This document shows, piece by piece, positions 49,189 to 61,949 of a stretch of DNA of 64,000 bases (within the stretch, counting starts at the first letter, position 1; each line of letters opens with the position of its first letter). The DNA is from Tillus elongatus. Its lineage: Eukaryota > Arthropoda > Insecta > Coleoptera > Cleridae. The DNA lies in contig OZ023262.1 in the NCBI GenBank assembly GCA_964006375.1, forward strand, positions 194,991,907 through 195,055,906. Direction: 5' to 3'. A program made the position numbers and the translations under genes. The notes below the pieces were generated by a model. The model was not told where the DNA came from and did no database searches. It saw nothing but the letters and a program-made list of their open reading frames with translations.

Positions 49189-49809
49189 AGACTTTTAAAG
49201 ATACACACTGCGACTTGATTGTGTACGTATATTATTACAATTTATATTATCTTATGTTGAAGCAAACGAGTAGGTAATGTTTAATTTAGCTGTCGAAAAT
49301 GCCTTTACATTTTGTACATTTAAGCAATCAAAACTGTACCAGAATTAACCCGAAAAGTTTGACTCTTATGATAGTAACACAGCCTATTTAACATTTTGCT
49401 TAAAGCCATCCGCTCTGACACAGATAACAAATTCCCTTTGTTCAAGAGAGAATATCAAAGTCACTTCGGTTATCAAGTAATTCAATTTAACGTGGTTCGT
49501 TTAAGCAATCACCCAATTTATTAATACCCATACTAAAATCCGGTGTAGCAACCAGGGCTTCTTTAGAACATAATATTAAAAGTAACAACTACTCTGGCAT
49601 GCAAAGAGCAAGGCATGTTTATTTATGCACAATGTCAACTAGGCTCTAATTTAGACTGATCCGAGACCACGAAAATTATCTTATGCCAATAATCTCTCTT
49701 CTAACCTAAGCAAGAATAGATTTTGGTTCGCAGTTTAATTTTAAAGATATTAATACTAAATCTAAAATGTATGGGTTACTTATTATAAAATATAAAATAA
49801 AAAAAGTTT
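49189..49809. other. Unassigned AT-rich sequence
   Basis: No gene or repeat recognised between two family A segments. Confidence 0.4.
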
Positions 49810-50654
49810 GGTCGCAGCAAGTGCGTTATGGTAGCGAACTTACATAGATATATTTCAAATCACGAAAAATAACAAAACAATTAGGTTCACAAGGACAAAT
49901 TTGTTTGAAAGAAAACTATTATTTCTTAGAAAAATCAGTTTAATTGGGTTGGCTAACGAACTTGACGAACGAGACAAATGAAGGTACAATTATAAATTTA
50001 GCATTTTGTAAATAGCTTAGTTTAGTTTGTTAGTCAACCTGACAAACCAGTTATTCTAGGAAAAATTAACATTTCTTCTGGAAAATTTTTATATTTTCAA
50101 AATTAACAACGATACGTTAGTAAAATAATAAACACAAATGACCTATATAGAGACCAGCACATATAAAATTTTAAAGTTTCTACCTTTATATGTGTGTGTT
50201 TTTGTTTCTTCATCTTCGGTCTATTTTCGCGACTATGGCCAATCGCCGACGCCAGGGAGCAGTTTCACCCCACTATCCTCGAAATTTTGCCGAACCCCTG
50301 CCTCTCTATAAGAAGGGTAGGAATCTTTAACATGCCCAACATCACAGTACACGGGACCGATGGCTTTACACCCCCTACGTAGAGCGGAACGTGCAGACAT
50401 TAAAGTTACTCAAATACAATGCCACAACCTCGGTTGATGTTAATGTTACAGTATGTGCAAAAGAAGTAAAAGTAGAACCCTGAGATTGAACCCAGTGCCA
50501 GAGGCACCCGTTCTTACCACTAAACCACCGGGGCGTTCTCTAGCTTTAGAGAAACTCCTTTCCTAGCTGACGCACCTTAGGTTAATAGCAAATTGCGTTA
50601 TTGAATTCTGAAGCATTTAATGAAAATTCCCTACCAAAACGCACTTACTGCGTC
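49810..50654. repeat. TIR-bounded unit enlarged by a nested SINE
   Basis: TCGCAGCAAGTGCGTTATGG at the left and CCAAAACGCACTTACTGCG at the right bound a diverged end unit. The SINE at 50,190-50,535 accounts for most of the extra length. Confidence 0.7.
50190..50535 (-). repeat. tRNA-derived SINE (same family as 11,618)
   Basis: On the minus strand the head reads CCCCGGTGGTTTAGTGGTAA (A box inside) and later GGGTTCAATCTC (B box). The body matches the copy at 11,618-11,978 nearly throughout. Confidence 0.75.
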
Positions 50655-51605
<951 letters not shown>

Positions 51606-52245
51606 CAACACTTTTGAAACCACGGGAAAAGTCCACGACTGTGTTAAATATGAAACAGTTTCAGTAAGTTAGGGGAAGAACAAACCAGATATGCTATTCA
51701 AATTGAAGTAAGTCTTAAAACTTTCATCTCCTCTTTACCAAATTATTTTTTATACAAAAACTCACTAAACAATTCATCAGAATAACAACAAAGGAAAATA
51801 ACGGCCTAGACACTTATCTAGGAGCTTGTTAGTCATTTATTGTAGTATTGCCCGGGATATTATATTCAAAGTATACGTAACAATTATTTACAGAATTAGT
51901 AGAATTACCATTGAAACACATCTCACGACTGTTTCGGTCTTATATGACGTCTTATGTTTAAGTTTAAAGATAAAAGAAACGATTTTATAATCAATTTTAT
52001 AGAATTGGCCTGATTTTCTTTACATTTCTACTGTATTATGGGACAGCTTAATATATTTATGCTGCGCTAAGACCATATTTGAGGCTGTTCATTAAGCTAT
52101 AAATATAGTGTCTTTTAATAATTGATTGAATCCCTCAATTAAGTAATAATCACTTGGCAATTTTTAAATTTTATCTCGTCTGTCGTTTTCTATAATTGCG
52201 GCCGAGATTTCACGATCGTTGGTTCGGGTAGTATGTTTTATGGCT

Positions 52246-52247
<2 letters not shown>
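51606..52247. other. Unassigned AT-rich sequence
   Basis: No gene or repeat recognised. Confidence 0.4.

Positions 52248-52329
<82 letters not shown>
52248..52329. repeat. (AT)n microsatellite
   Basis: Pure AT array of about 82 bp; flanks not family A. Confidence 0.95.
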
Positions 52330-52915
<586 letters not shown>

Positions 52916-53349
52916 AAAGTGTATTCTGGCTGTAATTTGGTATGGCGGGCGAACTGTAATGAGAACGAAACCGGTATGTGTTTCCAATTAGAGTCGGAAT
53001 GCACCGGGCCTTATAGAGATTTCGAACAGTGTTTACAGACTTTCAGATATTGAAGTATCATACCATAAGTATCATAAGACCAGATTATGTAATTCTTTAT
53101 AGACTTCAGTTGTGTCAGGTGTTACTGATAATAAACATGTTATTACCTACTTTATATTATTCATATTAAAAAAAAAATGGTGTTGCGGAATAGATAATCG
53201 GATTAGCTTTAAAGAAATCAGCCTACCTATCATCCAATTTCCAAATTTCGAAGGGGTACCTACCTTTTGAAGAAGTATGAGGATAGGGGTGAAATTTTTA
53301 AATTAAAAAGTGAGTTTTTGACAATAAAGATCAACCCGTTATTGATATT
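52916..53349. other. Unassigned sequence
   Basis: No gene or repeat recognised between two family A copies. Confidence 0.4.
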
Positions 53350-53485
53350 TCTTATTAGTGAATTTTCTTTAAAAAAATTCACTAATGAGGAGATCCCGAC
53401 TTTTGAATTTTGAAAAAATTTCTTCAAATGAGCGCTAATTAGGCCCCCCAGAACACATATCCGGGGTCAGTTTCAATTTTTATAT

Positions 53486-53488
<3 letters not shown>

Positions 53489-53561
<73 letters not shown>
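53489..53561. repeat. (AT)n microsatellite inside family A
   Basis: Pure AT array of about 73 bp followed by (TGTA)n and the left flank. Confidence 0.95.
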
Positions 53562-53574
<13 letters not shown>

Positions 53575-54360
53575 ACACCGATAACTCAAAAAATAATGGG
53601 CCGATTTTGATTAAATTTGGTGAATACCTTCCTTTTGCAAATGGCTTGGATAAGTTCGTTAGTCAGGAAAATCGGCCCAGATTTCCCCGGAAAATTTTGG
53701 GTTTTCCTTCAAAAAAAATTTATATCTCCGGAATTAACAAAGTAAGGGCAACCAAATTTGGTATGCTGGTTTATGTCATATAGGCAAGTTACCTACCAAA
53801 ATTTAGCTCTGTAGGTCAAATGACAAAAAAGTTATGGTCAGTTAAAGAAAAATAAATTGAGGTTTTCCTCAAAACGTCAAAGTGACAATTTAAAACATCA
53901 AAATTCGCAACATTTAGGCAAAGAACTTGAATCTAATACAGGCTATGGAAAGAAAATGTCTTAAGAAGAATGTTTTACAAACCCTGAAGTCTTAGTTTCA
54001 ACCGTCATCGTCCTTCATTTTACTAAAATATTTCCAGAAAATTCATTTCAAATAGACCCTTTCTCTGATGCTTGGCAGTAGCCTTAGCTATAGAATTTAT
54101 CCTTTAATGGTATATAATTTTTGTAGAATTTTCGTAAAAAATCAATAAAGCTCAATATATCCGTTATTATACAAGATATGAAAAAATATTGTATACATTA
54201 ATTATACGGTGTCTTGAGCCACACCTTAAAAAATTATTGCTACCATCACAGGTGGCCCATAAGTCGTTGGTGATACAAATAATTTTTTTTGGTGGAAAAC
54301 GCCTTATGCTTTTGCATTTTCCGTCGAAATATAATGCATGTTTGTAAGTTAAGAAATTCT

Positions 54361-54668
54361 GGACGCAGCAAGTGCGTTATGGTAGCGAATTTTGATTAAA
54401 TGCTTCATATTTGAAAAGCTCAATTTGATATTAACCTATAAGGTTGACCAAGAAACGGATTTTTTCGGTTACATTTTAAGTTTACTTTCGGAAATTTCTG
54501 TACGTTTTCAACCAATAAAGTTATTTTGATGAAACATGGCACATTATTTTTACTATATAGGTTATACTGGTAACCAAATTTGACGCCTGCTTTCTGAAAA
54601 AAAAACACATATTAGCTATTAAAAACATTTTTATGAAAATTCACTACCATAACGCACTTGCTGCGTCC
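54361..54668. repeat. TIR-bounded end unit of family A, 308 bp
   Basis: GGACGCAGCAAGTGCG at the left edge and its exact inverse CGCACTTGCTGCGTCC at the right edge. Confidence 0.8.
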
Positions 54669-54737
54669 AGAATTTTTTATTTGATAATAGTGGTCACTTT
54701 CAATTTTATTGGATTTATGCGCTACTTTATAGACACA

Positions 54738-54953
<216 letters not shown>

Positions 54954-55401
54954 TTTTATAAAACTTCGCCAAAACCTTAAGTATCCTGGTTTTCTTTCCG
55001 AGAAGGCAAAAACAGTTCGTTACATTTTAAAACAGGCGACACACTTTGTATTGCTCTTTCGTGCTAAAGGCATTCAAAAATTCACTCTCGTGTAACAGAA
55101 TAAAACTGAGCGCATATTATAATACGTACTCACATGGAATATCCATTTTCAAACCATTTATCACCCACACACCGCTTTTATACAGCTGTGTAAAATTTAG
55201 GAACTGACGAGCAATACATACCATTGCGACGCAATTTTATATGATTTATGGGGTTACAATTGATATAAATTTAAAATTTCAGGGAAATGGTGGGAATCAC
55301 AAATATGTAATCGAACATATATGAAAATTAATATTGTTACCATATATTACAATGACGGTAGGTATATTGGGGTACACATGACCACTGACGATATTATAAC
55401 C
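54954..55401. other. Unassigned sequence
   Basis: No gene or repeat recognised. Confidence 0.4.
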
Positions 55402-55409
55402 ATATACAA
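55402..55409. other. Left 8-bp target-site duplication of hAT-2
   Basis: ATATACAA, repeated exactly at 56,693-56,700. Confidence 0.9.
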
Positions 55410-55587
55410 TAGTGATGGGTTGTTATTTAACAGTCTGTTATTTTTTAACTGTTTACGAGCGACAACAGTAACAACCTGTTATGGATATATAAAAATAACA
55501 GGTACAGGAGAACCAGAAACTTTACACTAGAACTCGGACCGTATCTGTTTCTGTTGCACTGCAACTGACTACCATGATTCAACATCG

Positions 55588-55775
55588 GTTTTCATCCGCA
55601 ACTGTTATAACAGGATGAATGGACATGTGACTGGGAATTGGGTATAGATGAGTATAGAGCGGACTTTACTTCATAACATAATACTGTTTTCATCCGCCAC
55701 TGTTATAACAGAATGAATGGACAGGAGACTGGGAATTGGGTATAGAGCGGACTTTACTTCATAACATAATACTTT
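55588..55775. repeat. 98-bp tandem duplication inside hAT-2
   Basis: Both units begin GTTTTCATCCGC (55,588 and 55,686) and share CTGGGAATTGGGTATAG and TTCATAACATAATACT. The second unit lacks about 10 bp. Confidence 0.85.
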
Positions 55776-56454
55776 ACACTTTATACTAGCGTGGTCACAG
55801 CTTTGGGAATGTAGGATCGTCGCTACAATGAAAATGTTAAATTTTAACAGGTTGTTGATGGGGATACGGCATACGGACACTACTACGGACACGGACACTA
55901 CTACTACTAATCGCTTAAACTTTAAAAATCTCAGGAACAGTACCAATTTTAATGAAATTATAAAAATATTCCCTGTACCTGGTATAGTTGAAACCAGACA
56001 CACTTCACCCTATAGGTAGAGAGAAAAAAATAGTTTTAATTTAAAAAATATATATTTATATAATTTTTTTGCTTACAATAATTCATGTATTTCATATAAC
56101 TCTCATTTTCAAGGAAAAGATGGCTATAGAGGTTTTCAAGCTCAATGCTTAACTAATACTTAATTAGTAAAGAAAATTCGAAAGAAATTCTTCATTGTTG
56201 ATTTTTTACCAAATTATTATTAGTGATAAATACCCAAAAAACCTCTTCATCATTTTTTTATAAGAAATTTAGTACTTGTTTTAAACATAAAACCAAAATA
56301 CTTTTTTTATTTTAAACATTATATAATATTGCATAGTATAGTAAACAATTTAAATTATGTTTCAGAGAATTAGAGATATCTAAAGTTTTTGCTCTATCCA
56401 CATATTGTTTCATAATTATTTTTGTCTTTTTATTCAAATTAATCACCTTCACCC

Positions 56455-56550
56455 CTCAGGCCGGATCAACTGATAGTTACATCGCCCTGGGATTGAACCC
56501 GTGTAGCAGCGAATCTCCTTTACCTAACTACACCACCGGACGGGTTCAGC
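56455..56550 (-). repeat. tRNA-like SINE head inside hAT-2
   Basis: Minus strand reads GGTGGTGTAGTTAGGTAAA (A box) and ACGGGTTCAATCCCAGGG (B box) at tRNA-like spacing. No clean acceptor stem, so a SINE or tRNA pseudogene. It is not the same SINE as at 11,618 and 50,190. Confidence 0.55.
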
Positions 56551-56692
56551 TACTGTTACTACGTCTACGTGGAATTCTTAATAATTCTTAGTTCATACTG
56601 TTATTTTGAACCTGTTATATTTAACTGTTATTTCTAAAAAACAGTTACTGTTGCGACCTGTTAAAGCAATATAACAGTTTTTCCCATCACTA

Positions 56693-56700
56693 ATATACAA
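56693..56700. other. Right 8-bp target-site duplication of hAT-2
   Basis: ATATACAA, identical to 55,402-55,409. Confidence 0.9.
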
Positions 56701-57163
56701 TAAATAATCCGACGATGGTATAACTATATAGGGTAAATTGAGGATAGATGGCGCGGAAGGTGAGATGGCGCAGCTTGTTTTTTGCGCAACCGCAACTGTA
56801 ATGCCATTTTCAAGCAGCATTTATAGTGCATTGTGTGCATCAGAGTTACCTACAACGGTGTTTATGCTGATACAGTCGTGCCATTATTCCGTTTTAAAGC
56901 ATTTAGTAATTGGGTGTAATTTAGAGTTTTCTGTGGAGTGTATATCTAGTGCCTTTACTTTTTATTTATAATTAACGAAATTTCCAACCGGGTTTGAACT
57001 AAGCCAAATAAAAGTATTGGTCTTTCATATACCTAACCTCAAAATAATTGAAAACTGTTGAGTCTCTGAGTTTTCAAGTGAGACATCTATCCTCATAAGA
57101 TTAGGATAGATAGTTCACTAGCTCCAAGGTAGGATGGGTCATTAGTTTTTCATTTTATTTTAG

Positions 57164-58376
57164 GATGCCGACGAGTTGTAAACGAAAAGGTACGTGTTCC
57201 TGTGCAACCTGGGTGGAGGAGCAAGTATCATATGCAGTTAATGCTCTAAACGAAAATCGTATGGGTGTCAATAAGGCCGCCAGAACTTATGATGTGCTAG
57301 CAACCACACTTGGACCAGGAAAGGCGAAAAATAATATGAAGAAAGAACGACCTGGACCAAAGTCAACGTAAGGCAGAGAAGTCGAAAATAACTTGGTAGC
57401 ACACATTTTCAAACTTCAAAAGACCGGCTTCGCCCCTGCATGAACTGGTGTGAGACAGATGACTTTTAAGTTAGCTGAACAGTTGGGTGTCAGTAATCGT
57501 TTTAATAAAGATGCTGGTCTAGTACGTTTTCCATGGTTGTATTGTTTTTTAATAACAAACCCAAGGCTATCTGTACGAAAATTAGACGCAGTTTCGAAAA
57601 AAAAATTATGTCGAAAATTATTTCCGAATGCTGGAACAAACACTTACCGAAAAAGATCCTATGTGCATGCCAGGATATATCTTTAATATGGACGAGACTG
57701 GCCTGCAACTCAAGAATAGGCTGGCACACGTAATTGCCAAAAGGGGATCTAAGAATATTGCAAGTGTAAGCTTTGGGGAAAAAGGTGAAATAATTACTAT
57801 GAGAGCTTGCTATAATGCAGAGGTAGTTTTTATTCCACCTACTTACGTGATAAAGGGAACTAACGAAAAAATAAAGCGTATGCAGATAGTATGCCACCAA
57901 GCTCAAAAAGTTACATGTCACCAAAATCTGCCAACAACGACATATTTTTCAAATGGCTAAAAGACCAGTTTTTCCCACTTACACCAATAGGGACCACTTC
58001 GCACTGCAGCAATGTTGCAATTTTGTAATATTGCCTTGAACATGACATTATTATTTTGTGCTTACCGAGCCACACCACTCAATTCCTAAAGCCTCTCGAC
58101 AGATGTTTTCTTAAATCTTTTAAAATGAACTACTATGCCGCTTGCAATCTGTTCATAAAAATAATCTGGGAAGAGAAATTACCAGGTTACAATTTGTAAA
58201 GCTTCTTTCTGAAGGATGGAATAAGTCAGCCACGGTTAATAACGTCATATCGGCTTTTAAATGTACAGGAATTGTGCCGTTGAATCCATCTGCCATTCCT
58301 GAGGAAACTTCTTTAACTGCCTGCCGCCCTGATCTCCAAATAGAGATAGCATCTGTTGAACCACAGAATTTGCAAT
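57164..58376 (+). pseudogene. Pogo/Tigger-like transposase (DDE_1 type)
   Basis: Begins MPTSCKRKGTCSCATWVEEQ at 57,165, a Psq-type helix-turn-helix with MGVNKAARTYDV. A CENP-B-type second DNA-binding region follows (FNKDAGLVRFPWLYCFL, NPRLSVRKLDAVS). The catalytic domain shows FNMDETGLQLKNRL (57,682-57,725) with the first Asp, VIAKRGSKNIASVSFGEKGE, then CLPSHTTQFLKPLDRCFLKS (about 58,055-58,118), and FVKLLSEGWNKSATVNNVIS (58,196-58,255) with FKCTGIVPLNPSAIPEE. The second Asp block (normally DGHxSH) has become GTTSH near 57,990. At least four frameshifts. The order matches host-relevant relatives such as TIGD and JRK proteins. Confidence 0.85.
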
Positions 58377-59027
58377 AAACCCTCTCCAAGACTCAACAAA
58401 CAACTGAAAAAAAAACTACGAGAAGTTCAGGATGATCAACAACCTTGCTGCAGCTGGCAAAATGTAGCACCACCGTCGCCAGATGTTTCACGAGGTTCTA
58501 AAACCAAACACGCTCCTGAGGGGAATTCTAGTCCTAGAAAGATGCTTGATGGTATTTTACCTGTCCCAGTTGTTTCCACTCCTGTTGACTTGGTGAGATG
58601 GCATTTAGCCGACATTTTGACAGATAGAGAAACTATCAATGAAAATAGGAATAAAGCTGTTAGGAAAACAAAGGGAAACAAAACGAACCAAAAAAAAAAC
58701 GAAATGGCTGAGAAACCAAAAACAGAAATGGGTAAGAAACCAAAATCAACCACGATGCATTCGTCTAAGCGGACCAAAAATTGGTCGTCGACGGACGAAG
58801 GCGATGACGGAAACATTTCTTTCCGTGAGTCCTCAGATGACTTGAGGGATCCTGAAGAAAACTGCACTGGTTGTGGCGAAGTTTATTCACAAACAGCTAA
58901 GACTCATGACTGGATGAAATGTATTTATTGTTTTCATTGGTTTCACGATTCATGCTCAAAATTTATAATTTTTTTCCATTTCTGTGATGTTGTAATGTGT
59001 AAAACGATGTATCGTTTAAATTATTGA
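58356..59027 (+). pseudogene. C-terminal part of pogo-like transposase with PHD-type finger
   Basis: Open frame of 223 codons in a different frame from the catalytic domain, so a frameshift separates them. It starts with a charged region, has a lysine-rich stretch at residues about 100-145 (nuclear-localisation-like) and an acidic patch (SSTDEGDDG). Near residue 170 comes CTGCGEVYSQTAKTHDWMKC, then IYCFHWFHDSCSKF: a C-X2-C, W-X-X-C-X2-C, H-X2-C array of PHD-finger type. PHD fingers bind histone tails or partners and are known at the C-terminus of some arthropod pogo-like transposases. The frame ends at 59,027 about 250 bp before the right TIR. Confidence 0.8.
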
Positions 59028-59374
59028 AGGACATTTTTGCACAAAAACGAGAGTTTGATTTACTTACAGGTTGCGCCATCTCACCTCAACATAAGACATG
59101 AGATGGTTTTTTATATTTTTTTATATAACTGTTTAATTTTTTTCCAACATATCTGACTTATTTTGTATTACTTCTAGTAAGTCTAGCGTTTCATAAAAAA
59201 TATAAATATTTTGAAAACCTATTTAAAGTGAACTTATATTCATCTAAAAAAATGCGATACATCTATCCTCAGGTTACCCTAAGCAAACAATAAAGGTAAA
59301 TGTCGGTTGTATAAAAATTGACGTCCAGCAAACATTAACGGGTGTCCCGCATAACATTCCTTATTCTGATAAAT

Positions 59375-59490
59375 ATCTACCTAGAGACTACTTCTCTGGT
59401 TTCACAAATGTTCGTCTTCTTTTTCTTTTCTGTAACCGGTTTCGCTGCTCGACAGCCTCATCAGACAGGGAAAAATTGCGTTTAGTTTAT
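59375..59490 (-). repeat. Single copy of the hammerhead-bearing repeat end
   Basis: Shares CTCTGGTTTCACAAATGTTC and CTGTAACCGGTTTC-type blocks (on the plus strand) with the inverted pair at 9,420-9,610. Confidence 0.7.
59430..59470 (-). ncRNA. Hammerhead ribozyme-like motif with intact core boxes
   Basis: On the minus strand: CTGT, an intact CTGATGA box, one base, stem II arms GCTG and CAGC, an intact GAAA box, CCGGTT, then ACAG pairing with CTGT as stem I. ACCGGT is palindromic, so stem III would be very short or would form between two molecules, as in dimeric minimal hammerheads of Penelope-like elements. Stem II has one extra base against the consensus. Cleavage would be expected after GTT. 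Confidence 0.6.
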
Positions 59491-59734
59491 ACGTAATCAT
59501 GACAAATACAAATAAAAGTTCGTTGCTACTTTATGATCGTTTCATCACAAATTATTTAAATAATAATAAAAATTGCAGATGAAGTGTTCCAAATGTCTAC
59601 CCGATGAGTGTCAATATTTGACGTAAAAATAGAATCAAACTATAACAATAATAACTAACAACAATAAACAACCAAATCTATATACATCAATTTATTGTCT
59701 TATTACAGTTTTTTAATATAGTTAGATTAGATTA

Positions 59735-61320
59735 GATTCATTGTGAGTGGGCTATCCAGTCCCTCCACCGCAACCTTAGGTCTATTGTGACCCACGTATA
59801 ATTATTTAAATTTCACCCATTAATTCCAGCTCCCTGCGGGAGTAAACCTTTTTTGAGGGTGAACGTTTGTTTGGGAAGTGTACTGCGATCTGAGTGAAGT
59901 CGCTTGCCCATTTCTAAGCTCAAAGAGAAATAACTTCTCTCCGAGTTCGTCTGGACCCGACATCTGACTCGAGGCGGTCTTATGCAGTCCCGCTCTCGAG
60001 CAGCATCCAATCCCCAGTTGTAATCGACCCCTAGATGTCACAGCTCCCCTCCGGGCTCGTCAAAACCCGACAGCCGCCAGTGCTAGACTCAAGGCGACAT
60101 CTCATCCAGTCCCGCTCTCGAAAATCACCCAAGCTAAGCCGTCCGTCCGTTTCGAAGCTCACAGTGGGGGCCTCAAAGTCCGGGTGTATACGACTCATCA
60201 GAGATCTCTGTTACTGATGCCGTCAATGAAAGTTTGCAGCGACAGCTGGTTTAAAAACTTCATCGGCGATATGAGGTATGCTAATCGTCTCAGTCTGACA
60301 ACGGCGGCGTGGAGATGTTGGAAACTCTCGCCCGACTTTTTACAACGATTTCTCAACTTGATTTAATAAAGCTGTTTTAAACAAATGCTGGGTGCCACCA
60401 AGCCGCGCCTCCATTCGATATCTAATGCTGTCAAAACTGAACGGTTATTCCCTGGGAATACCTTGTAGCACATCTACATTATCTATATATCACTCGGGTC
60501 ATCTGGACACACGACACCCGCCAGCGCTCAACCCAGGGCGTATCATCTGGAACCCCGTTTCGTAGTAATGACTAAGCGATGCCAATTGTCAATTTCTAAG
60601 CCCACAGTGGAGGCGTCAAAATTTGGGTGTATATCACTCGCCAGACATACCGCCTCCCTCCAGTCTCACCTGGACCAGTGTTTGATTAATTCGAGGCGGT
60701 ATCGTGCAGCCCCGCCGTCGTGCAGCACCCAAGCGGGGTCGTTAGCACGTTTCGAAGCTCACAGAGTAGGACTAAGTCTCCAGGTGTAATCCACCACTAG
60801 AGAGCTCAGGCTTCCTCCAGGTTCGTCTAGACACGATACCCACTAGCCTTCGCTTAAATTTCACCCAACAAATCTAGCTCCTCGCATGAGAAGATATTTG
60901 TAAGGGTGAAAGTTGGTTTGACAGGTGTGCTGCCATCTGAGCGAAGTCGTTTGCCCGTTTCGAAGCTTAAAGAGAGATAACCTCCCTCCGAGTTCGTCCG
61001 GACCAGACATCCGTCAGTGTTTGACTAGAGGTGGTATCATGAAGTCCCGCACCCGAGCATCATCCAAGTGAGGTCGTTTTACCGTTTAGAGACTCACAGA
61101 AGAGATCTCAATCTCTAGTTGTAATCCACCCCTAAAGATCTCAGCTCTCCTCCGGGTTCGTCTAGACTCGACACCCACCAGTGCTAGACTCAAGGAGACA
61201 TTACATCTAATCTCGCTCCCGAGCATCACCCAAGCGAGGCCGCCCGTCGTTTTCGAAGCACACAGTGGGGGCCTCAAACTCCCGGTGTATACCAATCATC
61301 AGAGATTTCAACCCATCCGT
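59735..61320 (+). repeat. Degenerate ~170-bp repeat block, second copy
   Basis: Opens with (TTAGA)n-like sequence and a stretch (GTGAGTGGGCTATCCAGTCC and CGCAACCTTAGGTCTATTGTG) homologous to the LINE C-terminal coding sequence at 13,640-13,690. Then about nine diverged units with GTTCGTCTAGACCCGACACC-like, GAGCATCACCCAAGC and CGAAGCTCACAG blocks. Spacing between successive GTTCGTC blocks at about 60,815, 60,989 and 61,156 is 167-174 bp. Confidence 0.65.
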
Positions 61321-61760
61321 ATATAAACTAGTGGACCTGTGCAGTGGTCGAAATTCGACCGTAATTCATTACGTTTTTCAGTTTTAACATTATTGATGTT
61401 CTTTTGTCACAGAGTATACACCTCTATAATTTCAGTGCGACTGTTTAACGATTAACCACCGACTTTTATGTGTTTGGCGTTCAGTATAAATCTATGAACG
61501 CATCTGTAATCTATATACATCTGTTTGGCCATAAAATTGTCTTTGACATTAACAGAATAGTGTTATGGATATTAGTAGTCAGCTCAGAACTGGAAATTCC
61601 ACTGTTGACTAAAAACAAATCATTGTTTAATCTATTTGTAACACGTACTACACAGAAATTTTATCTTTCTGCACTCCTCTATATGAACTTTAACTATGCC
61701 AAATCTCACACTCTTCCGTGCGCGCAACGTGCTTAACAAGGGCTAGAAAGTTTTTTTCAC
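61321..61760. other. Unassigned sequence
   Basis: A short plus-strand frame (61,470-61,736) has no recognised motif. Confidence 0.35.
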
Positions 61761-61875
61761 ATATTAGTGAATAATGAAGAAATCGCAACTTTTGAATTTT
61801 GAAAAAAATGTCTTCAAATGAGCGCGAACTAGGACCCCTAGAACCCATATTCGGGGTCAGTTTCAATTTTTGTAT

Positions 61876-61949
<74 letters not shown>

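Larger units (their letters stand above)
53350..54670 (-). repeat. Family A, long complete copy
   Basis: In order: hairpin GTGAATTTTC...AAATTCACTAATG, inverted right flank (GAGCGCTAATTAGGCCCCCC), (AT)n 53,489-53,561, left flank (TCACACCGATAACTCAAAAA), long middle segment and the TIR-bounded end unit 54,361-54,668. This copy defines the full length at about 1.3 kb. It carries no open frame that looks like a transposase, so it would be non-autonomous. Confidence 0.8.
55410..56692. mobile_element. hAT-like non-autonomous transposon (hAT-2), 1283 bp
   Basis: TAGTGATGGG at the left end and CCCATCACTA at the right end are inverse, flanked by exact 8-bp ATATACAA duplications. Subterminal regions on both sides are dense in AACAGTAAC, CCTGTTA and AACTGTTAT motifs in both orientations, as expected of hAT transposase binding clusters. 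The interior holds a 98-bp tandem duplication and a tRNA-like SINE head but no transposase. Confidence 0.9.
56731..59279 (+). mobile_element. Pogo/Tigger-like transposon, about 2.55 kb
   Basis: GGGTAAATTGAGGATAGATG at the left is the near-exact inverse of the right end (CATCTATCCTCAGGTTACCC, ending 59,279); both are flanked by TA. Further subterminal copies of ATCTATCCTCA and AGGATAGAT form a hairpin near 57,085-57,115, and the GCGCCATCTCACCT motif occurs inverted near both ends. One decayed transposase gene fills the interior. Confidence 0.9.

Noticed and set aside
55588..55775. 98-bp duplication as hAT-2 terminal repeat
   Set aside because: It is internal and direct, not inverted, and unrelated to the TAGTGATGGG ends.
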